A DNA stretch of 64,000 nucleotides from Paenibacillus sp. G2S3 (GTDB taxonomy: Bacteria; Bacillota; Bacilli; Paenibacillales; Paenibacillaceae). A model generated the notes under the pieces. It was not told the origin of the DNA. It saw only the letters and a program-made list of their open reading frames with translations, and did no database searches. Where the stretch lies: NCBI RefSeq assembly GCF_030123105.1, contig NZ_CP126095.1:2852001-2916000 (forward strand), written 5' to 3'. The translations under genes were made by a program, and so were the position numbers. Shown in pieces: positions 25,774 to 34,108 of the stretch (the stretch's first letter is position 1; the number at the start of each line of letters is the position of its first letter).

Positions 25774-25799
25774 ACTACTAGTAAAAGAGGTGACTTACA

Positions 25800-26768
25800 G
25801 TGAAACTTGGAGTATTTATGGTCTTGTTTGGCGGTCGCAAGCTGGAGGATGCTCTTGATTATGTTGCGTCCAAAGGACTAAAGGCGGTAGAGATTGGTAC
25901 AGGAGGCAATCCTGGTAACAGTCATTGTGATCCTAAGATGCTTCTCGAGAATGAGACAGCATTGAAAGAATTCAAACATGCTGTGGAATCCCGTGGATTA
26001 ACGATCAGTGCACTGAGCTGTCACGGAAATCCCCTACACCCACAAAAAGAGCTTGCCCAGAAGGACCATGAGGATTTTGTCAACTCGGTCAAATTGGCAC
26101 AGAAGCTAGGTGTTCCAGTTGTTAATACCTTCTCTGGTTGTCCAGGTGATCATGAGGGTGCCAAGTATCCGAACTGGCCGGTAGCTCCATGGCCAAATGA
26201 CTATCAAGAAATTCTGGATTGGCAATGGGAGAATAAAGTGATTCCTTACTGGACTGAATGGGGAGCCTTTGCGGCAAAGCATGATGTGAAGGTTGGTCTT
26301 GAACTGCACGGCGGATTCTCCGTTCACACACCGGGTACTCTCCTGCGTTTGAGAGAAGCTGCGGGTGAAGTAATCGGGGCGAACCTTGATCCGAGTCATA
26401 TGTGGTGGCAAGGAATTGATCCGGTACAGGCGATTCATATTTTGGGGCGCCAAGGTGCAATCCATCACTTCCACGCTAAAGACACTGTCATTGATCCAGT
26501 TAATGTTAATATGCATGGTTTAACCGATATGCAATCCTATACCAAAATGCTTGACCGTGCTTGGCAGTTCCGTTCGGTCGGCTTTGGACATGATCTTAAG
26601 ACTTGGGCTGACATTATTAGTGCTCTTCGTTTGGTAGGATACGATTATGTAGTAAGTATTGAGCATGAAGATGGGTTGATGTCTGTGGAAGAGGGCTTCT
26701 CCAAAGCAGTAAGTAATCTGCAACAAGTATTGATTGAGGAGCCACTGACAGAAATGTGGTGGGTTTAA
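25800..26768 (+). CDS. Sugar phosphate isomerase/epimerase, longer type
   Basis: 322 residues starting with GTG after AGAGGTGACTTACA. TIM-barrel protein with FGGRKLEDALDYVASKGLKAVEIGTGG, LSCHGNPLHP, VGLELHGGFSVHTPG, GANLDPSHMWWQGIDPVQAIHIL, IHHFHAKDT and a C-terminal VVSIEHEDG. These metal-binding residues (Glu, Asp, His, Glu) are those of xylose-isomerase-like enzymes acting on carbohydrate intermediates. Last gene of the operon, ended by the terminator at 26791-26817. Together with the first gene it makes the operon isomerase, oxidoreductase, oxidoreductase, isomerase. Confidence 0.9.
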   Translation: MKLGVFMVLFGGRKLEDALDYVASKGLKAVEIGTGGNPGNSHCDPKMLLENETALKEFKHAVESRGLTISALSCHGNPLHPQKELAQKDHEDFVNSVKLAQKLGVPVVNTFSGCPGDHEGAKYPNWPVAPWPNDYQEILDWQWENKVIPYWTEWGAFAAKHDVKVGLELHGGFSVHTPGTLLRLREAAGEVIGANLDPSHMWWQGIDPVQAIHILGRQGAIHHFHAKDTVIDPVNVNMHGLTDMQSYTKMLDRAWQFRSVGFGHDLKTWADIISALRLVGYDYVVSIEHEDGLMSVEEGFSKAVSNLQQVLIEEPLTEMWWV

Positions 26769-26790
26769 ATTATTTGGTTTAGACATAAGA

Positions 26791-26817
26791 AATGACGTGC
26801 GCAAGCACGTCATTTTT
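26791..26817 (+). terminator. Terminator of the sugar catabolic operon
   Basis: AATGACGTGC, loop GCAA, GCACGTCATT, then TTT: a perfect 10-base stem with a GNRA-type loop. Confidence 0.92.
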
Positions 26818-26866
26818 CCTGTATCAATACTGTGAATCTTAAACCATACTAATTGGAGGACGATCC

Positions 26867-27124
26867 ATGCAGCCGATAAAAATACAGAGAGAACATAAAC
26901 TTCAGATTACATCCAGCATTCAAGATTATTTTGATACGGAGTTATCTAGCGAAATTGGCCAATTAGCAAGTGAGAATCTTCTTGATTTTATGCTCAAAGA
27001 ACTCTCACCTTATATTTACAACCAGGCACTGGCAGACGCCCGCAAAGTAATTGAGCATAAGATGATTTCCATTGAAGAAGAATTGTATGCACTTGAGCAA
27101 CCCATAACGTCTGATAGAAGATAG
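26867..27124 (+). CDS. DUF2164 family protein
   Basis: 85 residues. Matches the DUF2164 pattern: I-PRE-like start (IKIQREHKLQITSSIQDYFDTELSSEIGQLASENLLDFMLKELSPYIYNQALADARKVIEHKM) with a Gln-rich acidic helix. Ribosome binding site AATTGGAGGACGATCC. Function is not established; the family is common in Firmicutes and proteobacteria. It ends 20 bases before the convergent fabV gene. Confidence 0.85.
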   Translation: MQPIKIQREHKLQITSSIQDYFDTELSSEIGQLASENLLDFMLKELSPYIYNQALADARKVIEHKMISIEEELYALEQPITSDRR

Positions 27125-27144
27125 TCCGTAACATAATTTTTTGA

Positions 27145-28335
27145 TTACCGCTGATTGGAAATCGTTACGTCTGGATCAGTCTCTGCCTCATAATCTACAC
27201 CCTCAGTCTCGAAACCAAATAACTGGAAGAACTCCTGTTTGTAGCTTTCTAGATCTGTCAATTCATAGATGTTGTCTGTAGTGAGTTCATCCCAGATTTG
27301 AGACACTTGATTCTGTACAGCCGAGGACATCTCCCAGTCATCTATGCGGATGCGGCCTTCTTCATCCACAGGGGTCCCCTCAATTGCATAGAGACGCTCT
27401 GCAAACAACCGATAGGTTTGCTCTATACAGCCTTCATGAAGACCTTTCTCTTTCATAACTTTGTATAGTGCAGAAGTATATAGGGGTACGACAGGAATTG
27501 CCGAGCTAGACTGTGTGACGAGTCCTTTCGTAACTGCTATATAAGCTCGACCGTTTATACTAGATAGTTTTTCGGTAAGTGTATGTGCTGTTGATTCTAG
27601 ATGATCTTTTGCACGTCCAATCGTTCCTTTGCGATATACGGATTGGGTGATTTCTGGCCCGATATAAGAGAAAGCAATTGTGGTCGCATGATCGGCCAAA
27701 GCTCCCGCTTGATGGAGTGCTTCAATCCAAAGCTGCCAATCGTCACCACCCATGACTCGAACGGTATCATCAACTTCCTTGTCGGTAGCGGGCTCAATAG
27801 ATATCTGGCTGACCTCACCCGTATGAAAGTTTACGGTTTTATTCGTGTAGGTATCCCCTATAGGTTTAATTACGGAGTTATAAACTTCACCCGTCTCAGG
27901 ATCTGTTCGGCGAGCAGAAGCAACACTGTAGATGACTAGATCAACTTGTCCCAATTCACTGCGAATCAGCTGTATGGTTCTATCCTTCGTTTCCTTGGAG
28001 AAGGCATCACCGGTTACACTGAAGGATTGAAGCCCAGCTTTCTCTGCAAGCTCTTCAAAAGCTGCTGAATTGTACCACCCAGCAGAGGCTGTACGGGCTC
28101 CATTGCTGCTGCTCTGGCGGTAGACGCCTACTGTGCTGGCTCCAGCCCCAAAGGCGGCTGTAATCCGTGAGGCGAGGCCATAGCCTGTAGAGGCGCCAAT
28201 GACAAGCACCTTACGTGGTCCTTTGATCTCGGGTTGTGTCTGGATATATTCGATTTGCCGCTCTACTTGACGAGCGCAACCTTGCGGGTGTGCGGTAGTA
28301 CAGATAAAGCCGCGTGTTCTAGGTTTAATAATCAT
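27145..28335 (-). CDS. fabV: Trans-2-enoyl-ACP/CoA reductase FabV
   Basis: 396 residues, the usual FabV length. NADH-dependent reduction of enoyl-ACP in the last step of fatty acid elongation; FabV enzymes are typically insensitive to triclosan. Motifs: N-terminal MIIKPRTRGFICTTAHPQGC, cofactor loop VLVIGASTGYGLASRI, VIYSVASARRTDP, and the catalytic tyrosine/lysine spaced by eight residues (Tyr-X8-Lys in YRKGTIGRAK). ATG at 28335 after AGAGGAAACCATTAAC. Stands alone on the minus strand. Confidence 0.95.
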   Translation of the reverse strand: MIIKPRTRGFICTTAHPQGCARQVERQIEYIQTQPEIKGPRKVLVIGASTGYGLASRITAAFGAGASTVGVYRQSSSNGARTASAGWYNSAAFEELAEKAGLQSFSVTGDAFSKETKDRTIQLIRSELGQVDLVIYSVASARRTDPETGEVYNSVIKPIGDTYTNKTVNFHTGEVSQISIEPATDKEVDDTVRVMGGDDWQLWIEALHQAGALADHATTIAFSYIGPEITQSVYRKGTIGRAKDHLESTAHTLTEKLSSINGRAYIAVTKGLVTQSSSAIPVVPLYTSALYKVMKEKGLHEGCIEQTYRLFAERLYAIEGTPVDEEGRIRIDDWEMSSAVQNQVSQIWDELTTDNIYELTDLESYKQEFFQLFGFETEGVDYEAETDPDVTISNQR

Positions 28336-28464
28336 GTTAATGGTTTCCTCTCTTTCATGAAAAGCAGGCTAATGATACACGTTAGTTCTAATTTTAACAA
28401 TTTTCAATCAAATGGAGAAGGCTTGTTTATCGTTTGATACATATTTCATTATGGTGGTGAGATC

Positions 28465-29427
28465 TTGGAGAGCTTTACTAAAACAAAATTAACGACAGAG
28501 CAACAGAATAATTTGGTAGGTGCTACTTTTGGAAGTCATGTGAGCATTAATCGAAGTACTGAACTGACTGGTGGCTATTTTAACGCAGCATATGACCTTC
28601 TTTTATCAGACGGAAGAGCCATGATTCTTAAGATAGCACCATCTGATGAAACAGACACCCTTAATTACGAGCAAGACATTATGTCTGTAGAGGTTACGGC
28701 GATGAGACTGATGAAGTCAAAAGGGACAGTGCCTGTGCCTGAGGTATACGCTTATGATAACAGTAAAGAAATGATTTCGAGTGAGTTTTTTTTCATGGAG
28801 AAAATAGTCGGTCAGCCCTATAATGAAATTAAGGAAGAACTAAGTCTGCAGCAGAGAATAAGTATTGAGGAAGAGTTAGGTCGTTATTCCCGGTTAATAA
28901 ATGAAATTCCTGGTGAACGTTTCGGATTATTTAGTGCGTCCACACTTGTAAAAGGGAATTCATGGAGGGAAGTTTTTAAGCATTTGATTATAAACCTGCT
29001 TGAAGATGCACGTCGTTTAAAGGCAGAGATGCCCATTCCGTTAGAAAACGTTGAGGCTGAAATCATAAGTCGCTTACATGTTATGGATGTTGTCACTGAA
29101 CCTCGCCTAATACACTGGGATTTATGGGATGGCAATGTGTTTGTGCGAGAGGGCCGCATTGTTGCATTGATTGATTGGGAACGGGCTCTTTGGGGCGATC
29201 CACTTATGGAATATTATTTTCGCTATATTGAGAATTCAGAGCATTTCTGCAGAGGTTACGGGAATAGCTTCGACAGCCCAAATGAATGTGCCCGCAAAAA
29301 ACTCTACGACTTATATATCGACTTAATTTACTTCATCGAGTATTATTCGCGTAAATACGATAGCCAAGGCCACCTTAAGTGGGCGCGTGATAATCTGCTT
29401 GAGGGCTGGAAGCGGTTTATGAATTAA
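28465..29427 (+). CDS. APH-family phosphotransferase (aminoglycoside-phosphotransferase-like)
   Basis: 320 residues starting with TTG after GGTGGTGAGATC. Protein-kinase-like fold: ATP-site Lys in MILKIAP, the catalytic Brenner loop HWDLWDGNVFV, metal-binding IDWERALWGDPLMEYYF. Such proteins phosphorylate antibiotics, amino sugars, choline or homoserine; the substrate is not evident, and resistance should not be assumed. Divergent from fabV with 129 bases between. Confidence 0.88.
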   Translation: MESFTKTKLTTEQQNNLVGATFGSHVSINRSTELTGGYFNAAYDLLLSDGRAMILKIAPSDETDTLNYEQDIMSVEVTAMRLMKSKGTVPVPEVYAYDNSKEMISSEFFFMEKIVGQPYNEIKEELSLQQRISIEEELGRYSRLINEIPGERFGLFSASTLVKGNSWREVFKHLIINLLEDARRLKAEMPIPLENVEAEIISRLHVMDVVTEPRLIHWDLWDGNVFVREGRIVALIDWERALWGDPLMEYYFRYIENSEHFCRGYGNSFDSPNECARKKLYDLYIDLIYFIEYYSRKYDSQGHLKWARDNLLEGWKRFMN

Positions 29428-29492
29428 CACATTTTTGACACAACTACATCATAAAAGATAAGGAGGCTGAGCAAGAGTAGGGGAGAATTCTT

Positions 29493-29751
29493 ATGTTTGA
29501 ACGGTTGAGTGTACATATTGATACTGTAAGTTTGCTGTAGCAGTTGTCGATACTACTTATGTTCATGATCATTTATACACAAATTGCATCGCTTACTGAT
29601 CCACAAGATCACATGTTACTTTGCTTTGGATGTGTTATTCGTGTATATTTTGATAGTGGGCATTAGCTTCATGGCAGTATTCTTGCCATACCATTTATTG
29701 TATTTAGCTGGACCTAGTAGTTATTCTTTATTTTCTATTAGCGTATTTTAA
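29493..29751 (+). pseudogene. Remnant of a small membrane protein gene
   Basis: ATG at 29493 after a weak site opens MFERLSVHIDTVSLL and meets TAG at 29538. The same frame continues as QLSILLMFMIIYTQIASLTDP, then a different frame continues to a TAA at 29749 with LFVYILIVGISFMAVFLPYH and further hydrophobic residues. A nonsense codon plus a frameshift in a run of hydrophobic coding potential suggests a dead gene for a polytopic membrane protein. The parent family is not recognisable. Confidence 0.35.
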
Positions 29752-29836
29752 AGTGGATCTATCGCAGCTATTGAGCACGCAATAAATTGATCTAGTACTA
29801 AAGTGTGGGGTTAGTCGTATTTTTTTCAGAAAAATC

Positions 29837-29866
29837 TTGACTAGAACCCTTAAAACTAGATAAAAT
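29837..29866 (+). promoter_or_regulatory. Promoter of oppD
   Basis: -35 TTGACT (29837-29842), 18 bases, -10 TAAAAT (29861-29866), close to the sigma-A consensus. Confidence 0.7.
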
Positions 29867-29889
29867 AATACTTATTGCTTACAACATTC

Positions 29890-29904
29890 TGAGAATCATT
29901 ATCA
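29890..29904 (+). promoter_or_regulatory. Fur box before oppD
   Basis: TGAGAATCATTATCA matches the 7-1-7 Fur consensus TGATAATNATTATCA at 14 of 15 positions (one G for T). It sits about 18-30 bases after the predicted transcription start, where bound Fur would block elongation or initiation. A fur gene is at 19130 in this window. Confidence 0.8.
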
Positions 29905-29934
29905 TAATTGACGAGGAAATGAGAGGGTGACAAG

Positions 29935-31002
29935 ATGGAGCGCCTTTTAGAGGTAAAAGACTTAGCGATATCATTCAAAACACACGGCGGAGAGGTACAA
30001 GCGATCCGTGGTGTTAGCTTCCATGTAGATAAAGGTGAAACTCTAGCGATTGTTGGGGAGTCAGGTTCCGGTAAAAGTGTAACCTCACAAGCGGTTATGA
30101 AGCTAGTTCCTACGCCACCAGGAGAATATAAACGCGGACAGATTCTGTTCGATGGACAAGATTTGATTGGCAAGACAGAGAAGCAGATGCAGAAGATCCG
30201 TGGTAAAGAGATCGGTATGATTTTTCAAGATCCGATGACCTCTCTGAACCCAATGATGAAGGTCGGCAGACAAATTACTGAAGTGCTGCTCAAACATGAG
30301 AACATCTCCAAAGCTGATGCGAATAAACGTGGGATTGAGCTTCTCAATCTTGTAGGTATTCCTTCTCCAGAACGTCGCTTCAGTCAATATCCACATGAAT
30401 TCAGTGGTGGTATGCGTCAACGTGTTGTTATTGCAATGGCACTTGCTGCGAACCCTAAGCTTCTGATTGCGGATGAGCCGACTACAGCGCTCGACGTAAC
30501 TATCCAGGCACAAATCCTTGATTTGATGAAGGAATTGCAGAAGAAGATTGATACCGCTATTATTTTTATCACCCATGATCTCGGGGTTGTAGCAAGAATG
30601 GCAGATCGTGTAGCTGTTATGTATGCCGGACAAATTGTCGAAATGGGAACAGCGGAAGAGATCTTCTACGATCCAAGACACCCATACACTTGGGGCTTGC
30701 TGGCTTCCATGCCAAGTCTAGAGAGCAAAGGTTCTTTGCTTACAGCGATTCCTGGAACACCTCCAGATTTGATCAAACCGCCTAAGGGCGATGCTTTCGC
30801 ACTACGTAGCACTTACGCTATGCAAATCGATATGGAGAAAGAGCCTCCAATGTATAAGGTTTCGGATACCCATATGGTGAAGTCTTGGCTAATGCATCCG
30901 ATGGCTCCTAAGGTGGAACCGCCGGCAGTTGTTAAGAGCAGACAACGTGTGCTTAAGAACGCTTATCCAGAGCCAGTTTTGGTGCAAGAAGGCGCTAATT
31001 AA
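29935..31002 (+). CDS. oppD: Oligopeptide-type ABC transporter ATPase (OppD/DppD), orphan
   Basis: 355 residues. Nucleotide-binding subunit of a peptide/nickel/metallophore-class importer. Walker A GESGSGKSVTSQAVM, Q-loop MIFQDPMTSLNPMMKV, signature FSGGMRQRVVIAMALAANP, Walker B LLIADEPTTALDVTIQ, H-loop FITHDLG, and the oligopeptide C-terminal extension (AIPGTPPDLIKPPKGDAFALRSTYAM). Cysteines that bind an iron-sulfur cluster in some DppD proteins are absent, as in other Bacillales OppD as I recall. No OppA, B, C or F gene is next to it; it has its own promoter, Fur box and terminator. Probably serves a distant peptide or metallophore importer (inference). Confidence 0.92.
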   Translation: MERLLEVKDLAISFKTHGGEVQAIRGVSFHVDKGETLAIVGESGSGKSVTSQAVMKLVPTPPGEYKRGQILFDGQDLIGKTEKQMQKIRGKEIGMIFQDPMTSLNPMMKVGRQITEVLLKHENISKADANKRGIELLNLVGIPSPERRFSQYPHEFSGGMRQRVVIAMALAANPKLLIADEPTTALDVTIQAQILDLMKELQKKIDTAIIFITHDLGVVARMADRVAVMYAGQIVEMGTAEEIFYDPRHPYTWGLLASMPSLESKGSLLTAIPGTPPDLIKPPKGDAFALRSTYAMQIDMEKEPPMYKVSDTHMVKSWLMHPMAPKVEPPAVVKSRQRVLKNAYPEPVLVQEGAN

Positions 31003-31032
31003 AAAGATTATTTTATGTAAAATATAAAAGGA

Positions 31033-31068
31033 AACGTCAGGCCATTTCGATGGCTTGGCGTTTTTTTT
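31033..31068 (+). terminator. Terminator of oppD
   Basis: AACGTCAGGCCAT, loop TTCG, ATGGCTTGGCGTT, then a run of T: a 13-base stem with a stable UUCG loop. Confidence 0.92.
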
Positions 31069-31084
31069 ATGTCCAAAAGTTCAC

Positions 31085-31163
31085 TATTTATTTAAATAAA
31101 TATAAATTAATACGTACTTAATTAAATAAAAGGATTGACTATTGTTCGTTTTCGTTTCAAAAT
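31085..31163 (+). promoter_or_regulatory. Control region of the arabinanase gene
   Basis: An 18-base perfect AT palindrome TATTTATTTAAATAAATA (31085-31102), then ATTAATACGTACTTAAT (31106-31122), which resembles the AraR operator core (11 of 16 bases of ATTTGTACGTACAAAT), then -35 TTGACT (31135-31140), 17 bases and -10 CAAAAT (31158-31163). AraR control would fit arabinan use but is only suggested. Confidence 0.45.
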
Positions 31164-31190
31164 GAAAAGGCATACATAGGGGGTATAACG

Positions 31191-32657
31191 ATGAGAAAAG
31201 CAATTATGACTACAATGATCAGCGTTTCATTATTAGCAGTAACCGCGTGCAACGACAATTCTTCTAGTTCCAGCAATATAAATAACGTAGCTGACTCTGT
31301 GCAGCCTGTCTTCAAAAATGTATCTGTACATGATCCGTCAATCATTATGGCAAATAACAAATTCTATGTGTTCGGCTCTCATTTAGCATCTGCTAAATCA
31401 AACGATCTGATGTCTTGGACTCAGCTGTCCTCTGGGGTGGTAGAAGGAAACGTACTCATTCCTAATGTCAAAGAGGAGTTTGCTGAAGCATTAAAATGGG
31501 CACAGACGGATACCTTATGGGCACCCGATGTTATCCAATTGGCGGATGGCAAATACTATATGTATTACAATGCTTGTAAAGGGGATTCCCCGTTGTCTGC
31601 ACTAGGCATAGCTGTGTCGGACAATATTGAGGGACCGTATAAGAATAAGGGCGTCATTCTGAAGTCAGGTATGATGGGTATGGGTGATGATGGAGAAATA
31701 TATGATGCCACTCAAAAGCCGAATGTAGTAGATCCGGATGTGTTCTTTGATAAAGAAGGAAAGTTGTGGATGGTCTACGGTTCTTATTCCGGTGGTATTT
31801 TCATTATGGAACTAGATGCTGATACAGGCTTCCCGCTGCCAGATCAAGGTTATGGCAAAAAGCTGCTGGGTGCGAATCATGCTCGGATAGAAGCTCCATA
31901 TATGCTGTACAGTCCGGAAACGGATTACTACTATCTGTTCCTATCTTATGGGGGGCTGGCTGCAGACGGTGGATATAACATCCGTGTGGCTCGTTCAAAG
32001 GCTCCAGATGGACCTTTCGAAGATTCTGAGGGTCAGGATATGGTTAATGCACAAGGATCGCCTACTGTATTGTTCGATGATCCAGCATATGCTCCTTATG
32101 GAGTGAAGCTAATGGGGAATTTCGAATTCTTGAATACGGATGACGAGCTGCCAGTGAGCGGAGAAGGTTATGTATCACCAGGTCATAACTCAGCGTTTTA
32201 TGATGAAGAGAATGGCAAGTATTATCTGATCTTCCATACACGGTTCCCAAATCGTGGAGAAAAGCATGAGGTAAGAGTTCATCAAATGTTTATGAACAGT
32301 GAGGGCTGGCCAGTTATAGCCCCACACCGTTATGGCGGAGAGACCATTGAGAAATACACAAAAGAGCAAATTTCAGGCGAATATAAATATGTGAACCATA
32401 ACAAAGACATTACGGCTGATATCGTGCAGTCGGAGCTGATTGAATTCACTAAGAGCGGTAAGATCAAAGGAGCGGCAAAGGGGAAATGGAAGCTTATCGA
32501 TGATCATACTGCTGAGCTTACCATTGACGGTTCTACTTATAATGGGGTGTTCCTGAAAGAGTGGAATGAAGCAACAGCTAGTAACGTTATGACGTTTACT
32601 GCGCTTTCCAAGGAAGGTATCTCTATCTGGGGGAGCCATGTATCAACGATGGAATAA
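31191..32657 (+). CDS. Arabinan endo-1,5-alpha-L-arabinosidase, GH43 lipoprotein
   Basis: 488 residues. Lipobox LLAVTAC (Cys20) anchors the enzyme outside the membrane. Five-bladed beta-propeller GH43 domain with the catalytic residues Asp48 (SVHDPSII), Asp181/183 (VVDPDVF, pKa modulator) and Glu234 (ARIEAPYM, general acid). TLWAPDVIQLADGKYYMYY is the family signature. After residue 400 a small C-terminal beta domain (about 85 residues, SGEYKYVNHNKD..WGSHVS) is the lipocalin-like extension found in AbnB-type arabinanases. It should cut arabinan side chains of pectin. Single gene; a pectate lyase for the pectin backbone is at 47950. Confidence 0.93.
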   Translation: MRKAIMTTMISVSLLAVTACNDNSSSSSNINNVADSVQPVFKNVSVHDPSIIMANNKFYVFGSHLASAKSNDLMSWTQLSSGVVEGNVLIPNVKEEFAEALKWAQTDTLWAPDVIQLADGKYYMYYNACKGDSPLSALGIAVSDNIEGPYKNKGVILKSGMMGMGDDGEIYDATQKPNVVDPDVFFDKEGKLWMVYGSYSGGIFIMELDADTGFPLPDQGYGKKLLGANHARIEAPYMLYSPETDYYYLFLSYGGLAADGGYNIRVARSKAPDGPFEDSEGQDMVNAQGSPTVLFDDPAYAPYGVKLMGNFEFLNTDDELPVSGEGYVSPGHNSAFYDEENGKYYLIFHTRFPNRGEKHEVRVHQMFMNSEGWPVIAPHRYGGETIEKYTKEQISGEYKYVNHNKDITADIVQSELIEFTKSGKIKGAAKGKWKLIDDHTAELTIDGSTYNGVFLKEWNEATASNVMTFTALSKEGISIWGSHVSTME

Positions 32658-32683
32658 TAAATTTTTTTGAAAATTGGCAGTAG

Positions 32684-32735
32684 AAACGGGGTTCCAATTA
32701 GTCATGAGAATGACTAAACTGGAACCCCGTTTTAT
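32684..32735. terminator. Bidirectional terminator between arabinanase and fabF
   Basis: AAACGGGGTTCCA (32684-32696) pairs with TGGAACCCCGTTT (32720-32732), inner hairpin TTAGTCATGAGAATGACTAA. Confidence 0.9.
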
Positions 32736-32745
32736 GGATGAATGG

Positions 32746-33984
32746 TCAGTCTTCAAACTTTCGAATCACAATGACAGCATTATGCCCACCGAAACCAAAG
32801 GAGTTAGACATGCCTATGGTAAGATCAGTTTTTCGTGCAATGTTCGGGACATAATCCAGATCACAGATGGAATCTACGAACTCCTGATTAATGGTAGGAG
32901 GGATGATTCCTTCTTGAATACTCTTAATCAGGGCTATGGCTTCTAAGCCACCGGCCGCCCCTAAAGCATGGCCGGTCATAGACTTATTAGCTGTTACGGG
33001 AATTTGGTAAGCCTGATCACCGAATAACTTCTTTATCGCAAGGGTCTCGGAGCGGTCACCTACTATTGTACTGGTGGCATGAGCACTAATTACATCCACC
33101 TCTTTGGGCTGGAGATTAGCTTCATTCAGAGCCAGCTTCATCGCTTGATAAGCACCAATTCCTTCTGGATGGGTGGCGACCATATGATAGGCATCAGAGC
33201 TGGCGCCATAACCGATAACCTCTCCGTGAATTTTGGCGTTTCTACGCTGCGCGTGTGAAAGTGATTCTAGAATAACAATTCCGCCGCCTTCTCCGATAAC
33301 AAATCCATCACGCTCCCCATCAAAAGGTCGACTTGCCTTAGTCGGCTCCTCATTTCGAGTGGATAAGGAGGTGGCATTGCCGAAACTAGCTAAAGAGATT
33401 TCAGTAATGGCTGCTTCTGATCCACCAGCAATTACTATGTCCGCACCTCCATAACGGATCAACCGGAAGGCTTCACCGATTGCTGTATTTCCAATAGAGC
33501 AGGCAGTTACTGGAGACATCGTAGGACCTAAGGCTCCTAATTTAATGCTGATCATCGCCGCAGCCATATTGGAGATCATCATTGGAATTAAAGTGGGGCT
33601 GACCCGATCTGGTCCACGGTCCTTTAGCACACTCCCTTGCTCCATCAAGGTCTGAATCCCACCAACGCCTGAGCCTACGTAAACTCCGAGACGTTCCTTG
33701 TCAATCTTATCAAGCTGTAGACCGGAATGTGTCCAAGCATCCTCAGCGGCTGCGAGGGCGAACTGGCTAAATCTATCCATTCTGCGGGCTTCTTTACGGC
33801 CAAATCTGGCCTCCGCATCGAAATCATGTACGATTCCCGCGATCTTTGTCTTAAAGTTTGAAGTATCAAATGAAGTGATTGGGGAAATACCCGACTCACC
33901 AGAAACTAGACGATCCCAGAATTGCTCTATTGTATTTCCAAGGGGCGAAATTAAGCCCATGCCTGTAATAACTACGCGTTCCAT
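32746..33984 (-). CDS. fabF: 3-oxoacyl-ACP synthase II (FabF-type), paralogue
   Basis: 412 residues from the ATG at 33984 (after GAGGAGGTTCATT). Condensing enzyme that elongates acyl-ACP with malonyl-ACP. Thiolase fold with catalytic Cys162 (PVTACSIGNTAIGEAF), His in VISAHATSTIVGD and His in SMTGHALGAAG. The normal FabF wording NAHGTST reads SAHATST here, and the gene is alone rather than beside acpP/fabD/fabG, so it may be a specialised second KAS II. Divergent from a MmyB-like regulator with an inverted repeat between them. Confidence 0.92.
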   Translation of the reverse strand: MERVVITGMGLISPLGNTIEQFWDRLVSGESGISPITSFDTSNFKTKIAGIVHDFDAEARFGRKEARRMDRFSQFALAAAEDAWTHSGLQLDKIDKERLGVYVGSGVGGIQTLMEQGSVLKDRGPDRVSPTLIPMMISNMAAAMISIKLGALGPTMSPVTACSIGNTAIGEAFRLIRYGGADIVIAGGSEAAITEISLASFGNATSLSTRNEEPTKASRPFDGERDGFVIGEGGGIVILESLSHAQRRNAKIHGEVIGYGASSDAYHMVATHPEGIGAYQAMKLALNEANLQPKEVDVISAHATSTIVGDRSETLAIKKLFGDQAYQIPVTANKSMTGHALGAAGGLEAIALIKSIQEGIIPPTINQEFVDSICDLDYVPNIARKTDLTIGMSNSFGFGGHNAVIVIRKFED

Positions 33985-34057
33985 AATGAACCTCCTCAAG
34001 AAGTGTATATAGGTATTTTTCCACTTTTTTTATCCTATTACAAGTTATCGTTTATCC

Positions 34058-34079
34058 TAGTATAATTTGTACTATACTA
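34058..34079. promoter_or_regulatory. Inverted repeat in the fabF/XRE divergent promoter
   Basis: TAGTATA (34058-34064), 8 bases, TATACTA (34073-34079): a perfect 7-base inverted repeat that also covers a likely -10 (TATAAT at 34061-34066). It is midway in the 124 bases between fabF and the regulator gene, a natural position for autoregulation and fabF control. Confidence 0.55.
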
Positions 34080-34108
34080 ATGATTGTTACAGAGAGGAGA
34101 GGGAGCAA

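Larger units (their letters stand above)
29428..29934. other. Gene-poor stretch with decayed gene and oppD promoter
   Basis: 507 bases without an intact gene. It holds a decayed membrane-protein frame (29493-29751), then the promoter and Fur box of oppD (29837-29904). Multiple stop codons in all frames over 29540-29830 argue against a missed gene. Confidence 0.6.

Noticed and set aside
28465..29427. Antibiotic resistance gene (aminoglycoside kinase).
   Set aside because: The fold is shared by many metabolic kinases and no subfamily-specific motif supports resistance.
30760..30960. Absence of the four cysteines in the OppD C-terminal extension as a lost iron-sulfur cluster.
   Set aside because: Gram-positive OppD proteins commonly lack these cysteines as I remember, so it is not special to this gene.
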